A stretch of DNA of 64,000 nt from [Pantoea] beijingensis (GCF_022647505.1 NZ_CP071409.1:1054001-1118000); one strand, 5' to 3'. Positions 18,373-27,991 are shown, counted from the stretch's first letter. Numbers and translations are program-made. Notes: generated by a model not told the origin, from the sequence alone.

Positions 18373-20160
18373 TTAATTATCCTCTTTAATTGGTTTGCTT
18401 AAACGCCATGCTTCAATGAGTTTAGAATAATCTCTTTTTGGATCTCGTGGTTCAGCCCAAGCCTTACTAACTTCAGGGTCTTGACTATCAGGGTAGAATC
18501 CTTGAGGTGGTAATTTAAACTTGCACCTAGATGGTAATTTGACTGACTCACCAATAATTATGGCTTCTCCTGTCCTTAGGATTGGTAATGAATCAATGAG
18601 TGCACTTAGCCCATCAGACATTGCTGCTTTAACTTTGGAACGATCGCTGTTGTTAGTCAATCGTAACGCAAATAGTGTTCCACACTGAGATAAAATTGTA
18701 TCATCTATTTCTGATGGCCTTTGACTGATAATCATAAGGCCAACGCCGAACTTGCGTCCTTCTTTAGCTATTCTTTGAACTAAATTGCTTGTTAAACCAT
18801 CTTCTTTGTTTGATAAGTATCTATGTGCTTCTTCAAGAACGAATAACACAGGATTCTTCTTTATCCCTGATTTAAGATTACGTCCCCATAAAGATGCTTC
18901 AAATATTATGCTCATTATTGAGCTTAATAGCATGTCTAGTTGTGTTGACGGCATTCCAGATAAGTCCAATATAGAAATCGGCTTATCATGATTCAGCCAT
19001 TCACCAAGAAGGGTATCAAGATCTTTACTTATTACTCCTTTATCATCAGGTGTATACCCATCAGGAGAAAGGAAAAATGAGTATTGACTATCAAGAAGCC
19101 TTGCTTTCATAAGGTTCAACTGTTTAGTTAATACGTTATTTCCTTTCTTAAATGGTGGCGAACTTGATGTTCCCGGTGGTATAAACTTAGGCGGTGTTAG
19201 CGTGGAGTAATCACCGGAAATTCCATCCTTGTATGCAGGGGTCGTAAATTCTTTATTAGAATATGTTGCTGTGTCATCAAATATAGTTTTAAACCACAGT
19301 TTTTTTAGATTAAATGGCAATGGAGTGAATGAAGTTACTTTGCTTTCATTTATGTAATTTATACCATTTTCATTAAGTGACTTTTTCTTTTCTTCAACAA
19401 TGAATTCAATCATGGAGCTTTTGCTAACATCGTTTATATTCCCGCAGAGAAAATCAATTAATTTGTCCGTTGGGAGTGCCCAATAGGGGATGTTTAATTT
19501 GCTTTCACCTTTCATAGGATCAATGGAGAATATTTTTGCTATATCTCTAAGTGCAGAAGAATATTCCCCATGCATATCTATCAAAATTATTCGTGACGAG
19601 CCATTCCAATTATTATTAAGCGTACATATCGAGCGGAGTAAACCAGACACACTTGTTGATTTACCTGAGCCAGTAGAACCAACAACTGCAGAGTGTCTTG
19701 TTACTAACTTATCAATATCTAAGTTAACATCAATGCTTTCTGAACTAGACAATTTCCCTACATTTATTAGATTATCACTATCTGAACCGTAAACCACTTT
19801 TAAGTCCGAATCTAACACCATGTGAACATCATCACCAACAGATGGGTATTGGCTTATTCCCCTATCAAAAAAACCGCATGAACTCTCACCAATTAGTTCA
19901 ACGGTCATAGCTCTATTGTCAGAGGATATATTATCGTCTTTATCTATGGTTGAACTTTCATTGCTTGATGCAACGATGCCATAAAGATCATTATAACCTT
20001 GTGGTATTTTCACAAAGCTTCCGACTTGACCAACCTTATGTGTTCTACCCTCTATAACAAGTAAGCCTGAAATTACACTTTGAGAAAGCTTGATGGTTAC
20101 AGATGAGCTTGAGATTGAAGATATTATGCCAATTGAGGTTGATTTAATTTTATTGTTCAT
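18373..20160 (-). CDS. herA: HerA-like hexameric ATPase of a SIR2-HerA defence system
   Basis: The 595-residue protein (numbering here from an upstream TTG at 20175, five codons earlier) has an N-terminal HAS-barrel region (about 10-130), Walker A GSTGSGKST at 166-174, Walker B PVLFVLEEAHR near 442-452, and a conserved SQRPSE at 484-489, the layout of HerA/FtsK-like DNA translocases. The ATG at 20160 overlaps the sir2 stop codon by 11 bp, indicating coupling. In SIR2-HerA systems a HerA hexamer assembles with SIR2 and controls NAD+ depletion or nuclease activity during phage infection. AT-rich composition supports horizontal origin. Confidence 0.92.
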   Translation of the reverse strand: MNNKIKSTSIGIISSISSSSVTIKLSQSVISGLLVIEGRTHKVGQVGSFVKIPQGYNDLYGIVASSNESSTIDKDDNISSDNRAMTVELIGESSCGFFDRGISQYPSVGDDVHMVLDSDLKVVYGSDSDNLINVGKLSSSESIDVNLDIDKLVTRHSAVVGSTGSGKSTSVSGLLRSICTLNNNWNGSSRIILIDMHGEYSSALRDIAKIFSIDPMKGESKLNIPYWALPTDKLIDFLCGNINDVSKSSMIEFIVEEKKKSLNENGINYINESKVTSFTPLPFNLKKLWFKTIFDDTATYSNKEFTTPAYKDGISGDYSTLTPPKFIPPGTSSSPPFKKGNNVLTKQLNLMKARLLDSQYSFFLSPDGYTPDDKGVISKDLDTLLGEWLNHDKPISILDLSGMPSTQLDMLLSSIMSIIFEASLWGRNLKSGIKKNPVLFVLEEAHRYLSNKEDGLTSNLVQRIAKEGRKFGVGLMIISQRPSEIDDTILSQCGTLFALRLTNNSDRSKVKAAMSDGLSALIDSLPILRTGEAIIIGESVKLPSRCKFKLPPQGFYPDSQDPEVSKAWAEPRDPKRDYSKLIEAWRLSKPIKEDN

Positions 20161-21340
20161 TTTGTTGGGCCTCAATAATTACTTCCGGTGGCTCTGAAGA
20201 TGTTGCTATTTCGCCACCTGCTATAGCTAGGAATCTTGCTAATAACCTAAAGTCACCTAAAGTGAAATTCCTATCCTTGTCTAAATATTCTTTTCGGACA
20301 TTTCCCCAATTTCTACTTGGAAGTTCGCCTGTCTTCCATATTGCATTGATAGTGTTTATAACTGCGCCGTCTTTGCAGTAAATGCTCAAGTTAGGGTTAC
20401 GTTTTGCTAAGTCGACAGCATAAACTTCTTCTTCGAGCTTTTTATATTGGAATGCTAATACTGCACTTGTAGGATTAGCCGATAAACATTCGCTAATTTT
20501 GGAAGAGATATGAGCATCAGCAAAAGAGAATCCAGTCGTAATCAATAAAGAGTCCGGTTCCATAAGAAAGCTTTTTAAGCGTTCAAATAATGCTGAAAAA
20601 GGAGCTGCTTGAGTTTGAGAATACTTAATATGTGAGGGGTAGACCATATTTGATATATCACATTCAGGAATTCTCGTTACTTGTCCATTTTCCCTCATCA
20701 TCCAACCTATTGAGCCGTGTAACTTCCACAACCTCACCCATCTTGGAGGTAAATCATTTGTGGAGATACTAGCTGGGTCAAAAAAAGAAAATCTTGAGCC
20801 AGTAAAGCCGTCAAAAAAAGGTGTCTGAGATCGCTCTAAAGCGTCTTCACATAAAAGATCATAATTTGTAGTGAAAATCTCAACACCATGGCTTCGATTT
20901 ATTCCATTTATCCATGAAATCAATTCGCTATATGGGTTTTCTTTTTCTGGTAATGATTTGCTTACAACTTCTTTTATTTTTGAGCAAATTGCTAGTTCAA
21001 GCTCTTTGTACTTTTCAGCATTTGCGCCATGGACTTCATGATCACCGATTATGTCAGCTAATGTTCTCACATCTGAAAGTATTTTCTCTAGGTTATTTTC
21101 TTTTTGATTTCCTTCGAGTTTTTCAAATATTAAAAGAAGTTCATTGCTCAAAGATAATTTAACATGTTTTGTAAGCCCTTCGATGTTTGGGATTAATGGT
21201 TCATAACCACCACTCTCAGCTACATTAATACTCACCGGAGCACCAGCTCCTATCAATATGCCTATTTTCTTTCTTCCATTTGTTACGATCTGCCTAAAAT
21301 CGAACATATATGTATCAGGGTTGTGAACAGACGCGGTCAT
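20150..21340 (-). CDS. SIR2-domain effector of a SIR2-HerA defence system
   Basis: The 396-residue protein has a Rossmann-type SIR2 domain: GAGAPVS at 31-37, FTTNYD at 156-161, and KLHGSIGW at 206-213 with the predicted catalytic His208. The SIR2_2-like region occupies about residues 20-330, and the C-terminal 60 residues are unassigned. It is adjacent to, and overlaps, a HerA ATPase gene, the defining pair of the SIR2-HerA (Nezha-type) anti-phage system, where SIR2 hydrolyses NAD+ to abort infection. It lies 10 bp after the integrase stop codon on the same strand, so integrase and defence genes may share a transcript. Confidence 0.92.
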   Translation of the reverse strand: MTASVHNPDTYMFDFRQIVTNGRKKIGILIGAGAPVSINVAESGGYEPLIPNIEGLTKHVKLSLSNELLLIFEKLEGNQKENNLEKILSDVRTLADIIGDHEVHGANAEKYKELELAICSKIKEVVSKSLPEKENPYSELISWINGINRSHGVEIFTTNYDLLCEDALERSQTPFFDGFTGSRFSFFDPASISTNDLPPRWVRLWKLHGSIGWMMRENGQVTRIPECDISNMVYPSHIKYSQTQAAPFSALFERLKSFLMEPDSLLITTGFSFADAHISSKISECLSANPTSAVLAFQYKKLEEEVYAVDLAKRNPNLSIYCKDGAVINTINAIWKTGELPSRNWGNVRKEYLDKDRNFTLGDFRLLARFLAIAGGEIATSSEPPEVIIEAQQNEQ

Positions 21341-21350
21341 AATTATTCCA

Positions 21351-22556
21351 TTAGTTATTAGTTAAGGGAGATGAGGAAGCAAACTTTCCCCACCAATCCA
21401 TAAGTTCGATGCGTTGTGTAAGATAAGTCGAGCGGTTGTATGCTCTGCGCACTTCGTTTTTATCTGACTGAGCCAAAGCTGATTCAATGACGTCAGGATT
21501 TAATCCAGCCTCATTCATGGCTGTACTTGCAATAGAACGAAGTCCATGTGCAACTAACTTACCACCATATCCGATTCTTTTTAAAGCAGTATTTGCAGTC
21601 TGGCTATTCATTGATTGTTTGGGATCATTTCTACTTGGAAAAACATTCTCACGATGAGCGCTTAAAGGCCTAAGAATTTCTAGAATGTCCAGTGCTTGAA
21701 TTGATAGTGGAACGACATGTTCACGTTTTGCCTTCATTCTTTCTGCGGGAATAACCCAAAGCTTTGAATCAATATCTATTTCTGCCCATTTTGTACCCGA
21801 TGCTTCTGAGGGTCTTACTAGTGTAAGAAGTTGCCACTCGATTAAACAGCGTGTCGTGATTGAGAGATTAGACATGACTAATGAACGCATCAGCTTGGGC
21901 AGCTCTTCCGGCCGTAATGTTGGCATGTTCTGTTTCTTTGGCCTTTCGAATGCCATACCCACGCCCGAAGCAGGATTCGCGTCAATCAACCCTGTGTTGA
22001 CTGCAAAAATCATGATCTCGTTGATGCGCTGCACCAACCGGCGAACTGTCTCAAGCGCGCCACGAGCTTTAATTGGCTCTAGTGCTTCAACAATCGTCCT
22101 GGCTTTAAGCGTCTGAACAGGGATCTCACCGATAGTAGGGAAGATGTCCTTTTCCAGCGATCGCCAAATATCCTTTGCATAATCCTCGGTAACGCTTTTG
22201 CTCTTAAGCTGGAACCACCTTCCGGCAACAACTGAAAAAATACTCTCCAGCTCAATTTGTCGTTGCTCAGAAACTTCCTCTTGCTGCTTCTGCGGGTCAA
22301 TCCCTTGCACAAGCATCGAAAGATATTGGTCACGTATTTGGCGTGCGACAGCTAGCGTTAGGGCAGGGTAAGAGCCAAGGCTGAGATTTGTGCGACTGCT
22401 GCTATTTGGTCGCTGGTAGCGAAAGCGCCACAGCTTTTTACCTGATGTTTTGACGAGCAGGAAAAGGCCGTCACCATCATGCAGTGTGAAGTCTTTATCT
22501 TGAGGCTTAGCTTTGAGGATTTCGTTATTGGTGAGTGGGCGTGTCATCCGCGCCAT
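21351..22556 (-). CDS. int: P4/CP4-57-type tyrosine integrase
   Basis: The 401-residue protein has an N-terminal DUF4102 arm-binding domain (LHDGDGLFLLVKTSGKKLWRFRYQRP), a core-binding domain (about 105-195), and a catalytic domain with Arg248 (LVRPSEA), Lys275 region, HGLR at 337-340 and probable nucleophile Tyr373. It resembles the CP4-57 integrase, which uses ssrA, and here it lies 193 bp from the ssrA 3' end. At the usual second His/Trp position (LAH.DKNEVRRAYNR in relatives) this protein has Gln363, which might weaken catalysis. Confidence 0.93.
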   Translation of the reverse strand: MARMTRPLTNNEILKAKPQDKDFTLHDGDGLFLLVKTSGKKLWRFRYQRPNSSSRTNLSLGSYPALTLAVARQIRDQYLSMLVQGIDPQKQQEEVSEQRQIELESIFSVVAGRWFQLKSKSVTEDYAKDIWRSLEKDIFPTIGEIPVQTLKARTIVEALEPIKARGALETVRRLVQRINEIMIFAVNTGLIDANPASGVGMAFERPKKQNMPTLRPEELPKLMRSLVMSNLSITTRCLIEWQLLTLVRPSEASGTKWAEIDIDSKLWVIPAERMKAKREHVVPLSIQALDILEILRPLSAHRENVFPSRNDPKQSMNSQTANTALKRIGYGGKLVAHGLRSIASTAMNEAGLNPDVIESALAQSDKNEVRRAYNRSTYLTQRIELMDWWGKFASSSPLTNN

Positions 22557-22573
22557 GACTGGTTTCCGTCCAT

Positions 22574-22629
22574 AATTGGTACACGTTTATTGGACCACTG
22601 TATAACGTGTACCAATTCGTGTACCAATT
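22574..22629. promoter_or_regulatory. three CGTGTACCAATT repeats between int and ssrA
   Basis: The 12-mer CGTGTACCAATT occurs twice in tandem (22606-22617 and 22618-22629) and once inverted (within 22574-22586), forming a 13-bp inverted repeat AATTGGTACACGT / ACGTGTACCAATT. Position between the integrase start and the ssrA attachment site fits integrase arm-type or excisionase sites, or an int operator. Confidence 0.6.
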
Positions 22630-22671
22630 ATCTCTGGATTCAGGCGGATCGTCTCGGAAGGTTACAGACAC

Positions 22672-22706
22672 AAAAAAGCCCGCAGGGCTTGTGCCGTGCG
22701 GGCTTT
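22672..22706 (-). terminator. ssrA: rho-independent terminator downstream of ssrA
   Basis: On the minus strand, AAAGCCCGCA pairs with TGCGGGCTTT (22697-22706 with 22675-22684) and is followed by a T run, 43 bp beyond the tmRNA 3' CCA. It should stop ssrA transcription before the integrase gene. Confidence 0.9.
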
Positions 22707-22749
22707 CAGGACTTCTGCGGACGGCTCTGGAACCGCCGCGAAAGGATTT

Positions 22750-23113
22750 TGGTGGAGCTGGCGGGAGTTGAACCCGCGTCCGAAATTACTACACCGTCGG
22801 CACTACATGCTTAGTCTAATCTTTACATTCGCCGGTTAGCTGCGGACAGACACGCCACTAACAAACTATCCTGATTAGGTTTAACGCTTTCACCCCAGGC
22901 AAGGTGTCCACGCGATCTCTTTTGGGTTTGACCTCTCTTGATCCCCGTCCTAAGAGCGGAGGCTAGGGAGAGAGGGCTCTAAGCAGGTTATTAAGCTGCT
23001 AGTGCGTAGTTTTCGTCGTTTGCGACTATTTTTTTGCGGCTTTTAACGAGGCAAACCGCCCCTCGGCATGCTCCTTGGGCTTCGCGAATCCCGTCGAATC
23101 CAGAATCAGCCCC
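22750..23113 (-). ncRNA. ssrA: transfer-messenger RNA (tmRNA)
   Basis: The 364-nt gene starts GGGGCTGATTCTGGATTCGA at 23113 and ends with the T-arm and acceptor GGTTCAACTCCCGCCAGCTC followed by CACCA at 22750. The tag reading frame (codons at 22994-23023, then TAATAA) gives ANDENYALAA, the enterobacterial proteolysis tag. With SmpB it rescues ribosomes stalled on broken mRNAs. smpB lies immediately upstream, the usual arrangement. The 3' end is a well known integration target for P4-type islands, as seen here. Confidence 0.98.
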
Positions 23114-23161
23114 AAGTACTGAAAGTAGTATATCAGAAAAACAGTCCGTTACGCCAGAGGC

Positions 23162-23644
23162 TTAGCGATTGGCATGCTTCATAATACGTGCTTTGTCTAA
23201 CTTCCATTCACGATCTTTGATGTCATCGCGCTTATCATGCTCTTTTTTACCTTTTGCCACGCCAATCTTCAGTTTGGCCCAGGCATTTTTCCAGTAAACA
23301 GAGAGCGCAATAACCGTGTAACCGTCGCGATTCACACGGCCGTACAGTGAATCCAGTTCACGCTGTTTGAGCAGCAGTTTACGGTTTCGGGTCGGATCGC
23401 AAACGACATGCGATGAGGCGACCGATAACGGCTGAAAAGTTGAGCCAAACAGGTAAGCTTCGCCGTCGCGCAGCAGAATGTAGCTGTCACTGATATTAGC
23501 TTTTCCTGCACGTAGTGATTTGACTTCCCATCCTTGTAGCGACAGGCCAGCCTCAAACTCTTCTTCAATGAAGTATTCATGGCGGGCACGCTTGTTAAGG
23601 GCAATGGTAGCGGAACCGGGTTTATTTGCTTTTTTCTTTGTCAT
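23162..23644 (-). CDS. smpB: SsrA-binding protein SmpB
   Basis: This 160-residue OB-fold RNA-binding protein delivers tmRNA to stalled ribosomes. Family motifs include [33 protein letters not shown] (17-49), [23 protein letters not shown] and the basic C-terminal tail [22 protein letters not shown] that folds into the mRNA channel. Length is normal. It is upstream of ssrA on the same strand and divergent from ratA. Confidence 0.97.
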   Translation of the reverse strand: MTKKKANKPGSATIALNKRARHEYFIEEEFEAGLSLQGWEVKSLRAGKANISDSYILLRDGEAYLFGSTFQPLSVASSHVVCDPTRNRKLLLKQRELDSLYGRVNRDGYTVIALSVYWKNAWAKLKIGVAKGKKEHDKRDDIKDREWKLDKARIMKHANR

Positions 23645-23803
23645 AGTGCGGCTTAGTCTACATCAAGCGGTGAATAATGGCATCCCCTCACCAGAAGCAG
23701 GCGGGGAAATGCGATATTTTAGCACGTCATTCGCGGCAGAGAATTTTTGTTTAATTCCCGGCGATGGTAAACTTGCCCGGATTGATGATTAACAGGAATT
23801 GAT

Positions 23804-24238
23804 ATGGCCCAGATTAGCCGTTCAGCACTTGTACCTTACAGCGCGGAACAAATGTATCAGTTAGTAAATGATGTCGATGCGTACCCGCAATTTCTTCCGG
23901 GGTGCACAGGAAGTCGTGTTCTGGAAGCCGATGAGCGGCAGATGACAGCGTCGGTTGATGTCTCTAAGGCTGGCATCAGCAAGACCTTTGTGACGCGCAA
24001 TACACTAACGGATAATCAAAGTATAAATATGCAGCTTGTGGATGGGCCTTTTCGCAAATTGACCGGGGGTTGGCGCTTTACATCGTTAAGTGAAGAGGCT
24101 TGCAAGGTTGAATTAAATCTTGAATTTGAATTTACCAATATGCTGGTTGAACTGGCATTCGGGCGCATATTTAAAGAACTTGCCGGCAGCATGGTTCAGG
24201 CGTTCACTCAGCGCGCCAAAGAGGTTTATCGTGCCTGA
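23804..24238 (+). CDS. ratA: START-like ribosome-association toxin RatA
   Basis: The 144-residue START/Bet v1-like (polyketide cyclase) protein begins [34 protein letters not shown], the COQ10/RatA signature. In E. coli RatA binds 50S subunits and can block 70S formation; related Coq10 proteins bind quinones. It overlaps ratB by 8 bp. Antitoxin function of RatB is not established. Confidence 0.93.
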   Translation: MAQISRSALVPYSAEQMYQLVNDVDAYPQFLPGCTGSRVLEADERQMTASVDVSKAGISKTFVTRNTLTDNQSINMQLVDGPFRKLTGGWRFTSLSEEACKVELNLEFEFTNMLVELAFGRIFKELAGSMVQAFTQRAKEVYRA

Positions 24239-24518
24239 TATCACTGTTGAAGTGGTGTACGCATTACCGGAAAAACAGTATATGCAGACAACCAGCGTTT
24301 CGTCCGGGAGCTCGGTAGAAGATGCCATCAGAGCTTCAGGTTTACTGGCATTGCGTCGTGATATTGATTTAACGACAAATAAAGTGGGCATTTTTAGTCG
24401 ACCGGTAAAACTGACTGATGAAGTGCATGGTGGCGACCGTATCGAAATTTATCGGCCATTGCTTGCCGATCCTAAAGAGTTACGCAGGCAGCGAGCCGAG
24501 CGAGCATCCAAAAAATAA
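24231..24518 (+). CDS. ratB: RnfH/RatB family ubiquitin-like protein
   Basis: The 95-residue beta-grasp (RnfH, UPF0125) protein starts at a GTG at 24231 that overlaps the ratA stop codon, giving [16 protein letters not shown]. It contains [39 protein letters not shown]. Function is unknown; it is always paired with ratA in enterics. The GTG start is chosen because upstream codons lie within ratA and no better start exists. Confidence 0.92.
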   Translation: MPDITVEVVYALPEKQYMQTTSVSSGSSVEDAIRASGLLALRRDIDLTTNKVGIFSRPVKLTDEVHGGDRIEIYRPLLADPKELRRQRAERASKK

Positions 24519-24539
24519 GGCGCTATCCGCGCCTTATTT
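24513..24539. terminator. bidirectional terminator between ratB and bamE
   Basis: A perfect 11-bp stem AAATAAGGCGC / GCGCCTTATTT with loop TATCC sits between two convergent genes, overlapping the ratB stop codon, with A and T tracts on both sides. Confidence 0.88.
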
Positions 24540-24562
24540 AACGTAATGTCCGTAAACCAGAG

Positions 24563-24913
24563 TTAACCCTGATTACCACCAGTGAGCTGTGGTTTGTTAT
24601 CGATGTTGGTCAGCGCACCATTGCTATCAAAGGTCAGTGTCAGCGTTTGCTGTTTCACCGGTTCATGCCCTGGCTCTTCGCGGAACACATAATACCAGAC
24701 GTTGCTGCCGAACGGATCTTTCATCATCGGCGTTCCCAGTGTGTAAGCAACTTGCTGCTGTGTCATACCGGTGTGAATTTTAGCAACGTCATTGGCAACC
24801 AAATAGTTACCCTGATTGATATCGGGACGGTAAACCACACGCTCCAGAGTGGAACAGCCCGCGGTCATCATAAGAAGTACCACTGCAGCAGCAGTCAGCG
24901 TTTTACAGCGCAT
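24563..24913 (-). CDS. bamE: outer membrane assembly lipoprotein BamE
   Basis: The 116-residue lipoprotein has a signal peptide ending in a lipobox (MMTAGC, Cys20). It is a small component of the BAM complex that folds beta-barrel proteins into the outer membrane. The SmpA_OmlA domain shows [11 protein letters not shown] and [24 protein letters not shown], with WYYVFR after. Length is normal and the gene is monocistronic. Confidence 0.96.
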   Translation of the reverse strand: MRCKTLTAAAVVLLMMTAGCSTLERVVYRPDINQGNYLVANDVAKIHTGMTQQQVAYTLGTPMMKDPFGSNVWYYVFREEPGHEPVKQQTLTLTFDSNGALTNIDNKPQLTGGNQG

Positions 24914-25312
24914 TAATTGATTCCTTATTGGGGCTAAACGTCGTTACAGGCGACCGTCTTGCCCGGGTCACTTAGCTTTTATTTAAAGCTCTGTTTTGTC
25001 AGCACATCGGGGATAAGAGCCGTGCTCTCTGCGATGTCGCGCTAACCAGGCCAAACTGCCTTGGTGATTATGCCTTATTATCCAGGCGATAAGTAACCGA
25101 TGATAATAAACCTTGCTGCAGTTTGAAACCTTTACAGGGCATGCTTATGACTATTGGATCGAAAAAAAGTGCGGTTTCTCCTTCATCCTTGATGTTGTAG
25201 CCGTTTTGGCTACGTGTGCTCAGCCTAATCGCTGACCTACGTCACCCGGGACAGGCTGGCTGAATTATATCCGATGCTTTCAACGTTTCGATAGCCGTGA
25301 TAAACGGCGATA
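24914..25312. other. 399-bp intergenic region bamE-recN
   Basis: No gene is supported. A 6-bp hairpin GTAGCC-GTTTT-GGCTAC lies at 25197-25213. A short 17-codon frame (from ATG at 25147) has no support. A small RNA cannot be excluded. Confidence 0.35.
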
Positions 25313-26974
25313 TCAGGCAGCTAATAACTCTTTGGCATTGGCCAGGGTATTGCGTGTCACCTCGCTTCCACCCAGCAAACGTGCCAGTTCCTGTAGTCGG
25401 GCGCGCTTATCCAGCGGTTGCATATGCGTTTCAGTGACGGTGCCATCGGTTTCTTTGCTTACATAGAAATGGTGATGCCCACATCCCGCAACTTGTGGCA
25501 GGTGGGTGACGCACATTACCTGGGTAGATTCACCAAGCTGGCGTAACATTTTACCGACCACGGCAGCGGTGGGACCACTAATGCCTACATCCACCTCATC
25601 GAAAATCAATGCTGGCGTATCCATCTTCTGTGCAGTAATAACCTGAATGGCCAAGGCGATACGCGATAGTTCCCCGCCGGAGGCAACCTTCGATAAAGAT
25701 TGCAGCGGCTGGCCCGGGTTAGTGGTGACGCTGAAGTCAATGCGGTCCGCTCCTTCGGCAGTCAAACTTTCCGGGTTGAACTGAACGGTGATGGCCAGTT
25801 TGCCGTGGGGCATAGATAGTGAGCGCATGCTTTCGCCAATAAGATGGCCCAATTCGCTGGCATAGTGCTGGCGACGTGCATGCAATTTCTTCGCGATATC
25901 CAGCGCGGCCTGATGATGTTTACTTACGGCATCGGCCAGCTCGTGCTGATCGCTTTCCTGCTGAGCGAGCGAGACTTGCTCAGCCAACAACTGTTGATGT
26001 AACCCCGGCAACTCCTGTGGCGCGACATGGTGTTTGCGGGAAAGACTAATTTGGCGTGACAGCCGTTGCTCCAGCTCATGCAGGCGGTTGGGATCGAGAT
26101 CGAGGCGGTCGCAATAATGACGCAGCTCGTCACTGGCCTCACTGACCTGGATAGCCGCTTCCTCCAGCATTGTCAGTATACCGCTGAGTTTATCATCCAT
26201 TCCGGCAAGTTCATTCATCATCTGACGAGCGCTATATAGCTGACTTTGAAGATTAGTCTCCTCGGCATCGGCAAGCAGATGTAATGCCTGCTGGCTGACC
26301 GAGAGCAACTGGCCGCTATTGGCAAGGCGCTTATACTCTTCATCGATATTTTCATATTCATTTGGCAATGGAGCAAACTCGTTCAGTTCTTTCAACTGAT
26401 ATTGCAACAGCTCACGACGCGCTTCACGCTCCTGCGCCAGTTGTTGATGTTGTGCCAACTCGCGGCAGCTTTGATGCCAGCGGCGATAGTGCACTGCCAT
26501 CTCCTGGGCCAGTTCGGTTTCACCAGCATAAGCATCAAGCAGTCCTTTTTGGTGTTCGGGCTTGAGCAATAGCTGGTGGGCATGCTGCCCGTGGATCTGA
26601 ATCAATAATTGGCCGAGGTCGCGCAGCTGTGAAAGAGGCACAGCAGTGCCGTTGATAAAGCCACGCGAGCGACCATCGCTACCGATGACGCGGCGCAGCA
26701 GGCATTCATTACCCTCATCGAGCTGGTTTTCCAGCAGCCAATGCTGTGCAGAGGGTGTATCTTTTAGCACAAAGCGGGCACAGATATCCGCCCGAGTTGC
26801 CCCCTGACGAACCATATCTGCTTCAGCACGGCCGCCGAGGCAGAGGCCCAGCGCATCAATAGCAATAGATTTACCTGCACCGGTCTCGCCGGTAATCGCT
26901 GTCATCCCTTGTTGAAAATCAATCTCCAGCTCATGGACGATAGCGAAATTACTGATGGTAAGTTGTGCCAGCAT
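25313..26974 (-). CDS. recN: DNA repair SMC-like protein RecN
   Basis: The 553-residue protein acts in recombinational double-strand break repair. It has an SMC-like ATPase head split by a long coiled coil: Walker A GETGAGKS near residue 30, coiled-coil arms about 150-370, ABC signature [14 protein letters not shown] near 425, and Walker [15 protein letters not shown] near 455. The start [10 protein letters not shown] at 26974 is chosen over an upstream ATG at 26998 because it matches the family start and 553-residue length. Three SOS boxes lie just upstream. Confidence 0.97.
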   Translation of the reverse strand: MLAQLTISNFAIVHELEIDFQQGMTAITGETGAGKSIAIDALGLCLGGRAEADMVRQGATRADICARFVLKDTPSAQHWLLENQLDEGNECLLRRVIGSDGRSRGFINGTAVPLSQLRDLGQLLIQIHGQHAHQLLLKPEHQKGLLDAYAGETELAQEMAVHYRRWHQSCRELAQHQQLAQEREARRELLQYQLKELNEFAPLPNEYENIDEEYKRLANSGQLLSVSQQALHLLADAEETNLQSQLYSARQMMNELAGMDDKLSGILTMLEEAAIQVSEASDELRHYCDRLDLDPNRLHELEQRLSRQISLSRKHHVAPQELPGLHQQLLAEQVSLAQQESDQHELADAVSKHHQAALDIAKKLHARRQHYASELGHLIGESMRSLSMPHGKLAITVQFNPESLTAEGADRIDFSVTTNPGQPLQSLSKVASGGELSRIALAIQVITAQKMDTPALIFDEVDVGISGPTAAVVGKMLRQLGESTQVMCVTHLPQVAGCGHHHFYVSKETDGTVTETHMQPLDKRARLQELARLLGGSEVTRNTLANAKELLAA

Positions 26975-26984
26975 AATTAGTTTC

Positions 26985-27042
26985 CTGTATACAAACACAG
27001 ATATGGTTTTTCATACAGTATAAACTGGTTTTATATACAGTA
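26985..27042 (-). promoter_or_regulatory. three LexA (SOS) boxes upstream of recN
   Basis: CTG-N10-CAG elements occur at 26985-27000 (CTGTATACAAACACAG) and 27025-27040 (CTGGTTTTATATACAG). A weaker CTG/ATG variant lies between them at 27003-27018 (ATGGTTTTTCATACAG). E. coli recN likewise has multiple LexA operators, explaining its strong SOS induction. Confidence 0.88.
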
Positions 27043-27061
27043 AAGTAGCTGGCGCTGATTT

Positions 27062-27940
27062 TTAGAACAATTTTTTTGACCAACCAAGTTTTATGCTTAA
27101 TGTATTGAAATAATTGTAATTTTTTGGGTGTATGAGATTGAGGTGGTAATCGCTACGTCGAATAAATACCTCTTCACCTTCCTGGATAGGCAGGGCGATT
27201 TGGCTATCACAGCTAATTTCTAAATCTCCGCGCATATGTGAAAACTTGAGGCGGATAGTGCTGCTGCTGTTAATCACTAAAGGCCGGGCTGAAAGCGTAT
27301 GCGGAAACATTGGGACCAGGGCAATCGCGTCCAGAGAGGGCGTCAGTATCGGGCCGCCAGCAGAGAGTGAATATGCGGTGGAGCCCGTTGGCGTTGAGAT
27401 AATTAAGCCATCGGAACGCTGTGAGAATGCGAAGTTTTCGTCGATATATACTTCAAACTCAATCATATGCGCAACCTTGCCAGGGTGTAGCACAACCTCA
27501 TTTATTGCGGTGCCAATACGCGGCGAACGACCTTTTTTACACACGCAGGCCTCGAGCAGAAACCGGCTCTCAACCAAATATTGACCTTCCAGAACGTCCG
27601 CTAACTGCTGCTGTGCATTGTCAGGATCCAAATCGGTCAGAAAGCCCAAATTGCCGCGGTTGATGCCAATCACTTTAATATCATAACGTGCAAGCACTCG
27701 CGCTGCGCCAAGCATATTGCCGTCGCCTCCGACAACAATGGCCAGATCGGCTTTTTGGCCAATATCAGACAAGCTTCCGGTTTCAACATGCGCTAAATTC
27801 AGTTCGCGCGCGATCTGTTGTTCAATAATGACGTTATAGCCTTTTGCCGTCAGCCAGCGATAAAGCATTTCATGTGTAGTCAGCGCGGTTGGATGGCGTG
27901 GATGACCGACAATCCCAATGCAGTTGAAATGTTTGTTCAT
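27062..27940 (-). CDS. nadK: NAD kinase
   Basis: The 292-residue enzyme phosphorylates NAD+ to NADP+ using ATP. The GGDGN motif is visible in [18 protein letters not shown] near residue 72, with [13 protein letters not shown], and the NAD-binding [16 protein letters not shown] near 180-195. Length is that of the enterobacterial enzyme. It is divergent from grpE and shares that intergenic region. Confidence 0.97.
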   Translation of the reverse strand: MNKHFNCIGIVGHPRHPTALTTHEMLYRWLTAKGYNVIIEQQIARELNLAHVETGSLSDIGQKADLAIVVGGDGNMLGAARVLARYDIKVIGINRGNLGFLTDLDPDNAQQQLADVLEGQYLVESRFLLEACVCKKGRSPRIGTAINEVVLHPGKVAHMIEFEVYIDENFAFSQRSDGLIISTPTGSTAYSLSAGGPILTPSLDAIALVPMFPHTLSARPLVINSSSTIRLKFSHMRGDLEISCDSQIALPIQEGEEVFIRRSDYHLNLIHPKNYNYFNTLSIKLGWSKKLF

Positions 27941-27991
27941 TATGCTGGTGTTCCTCTTAGGGTAAACTGCCCTGACAATGTGACTGGTTCC

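Noticed and set aside
23804..24518. ratA-ratB as a newly acquired toxin-antitoxin system
   Set aside because: This is the conserved core pair next to smpB in enterics, and antitoxin activity of RatB is not established.
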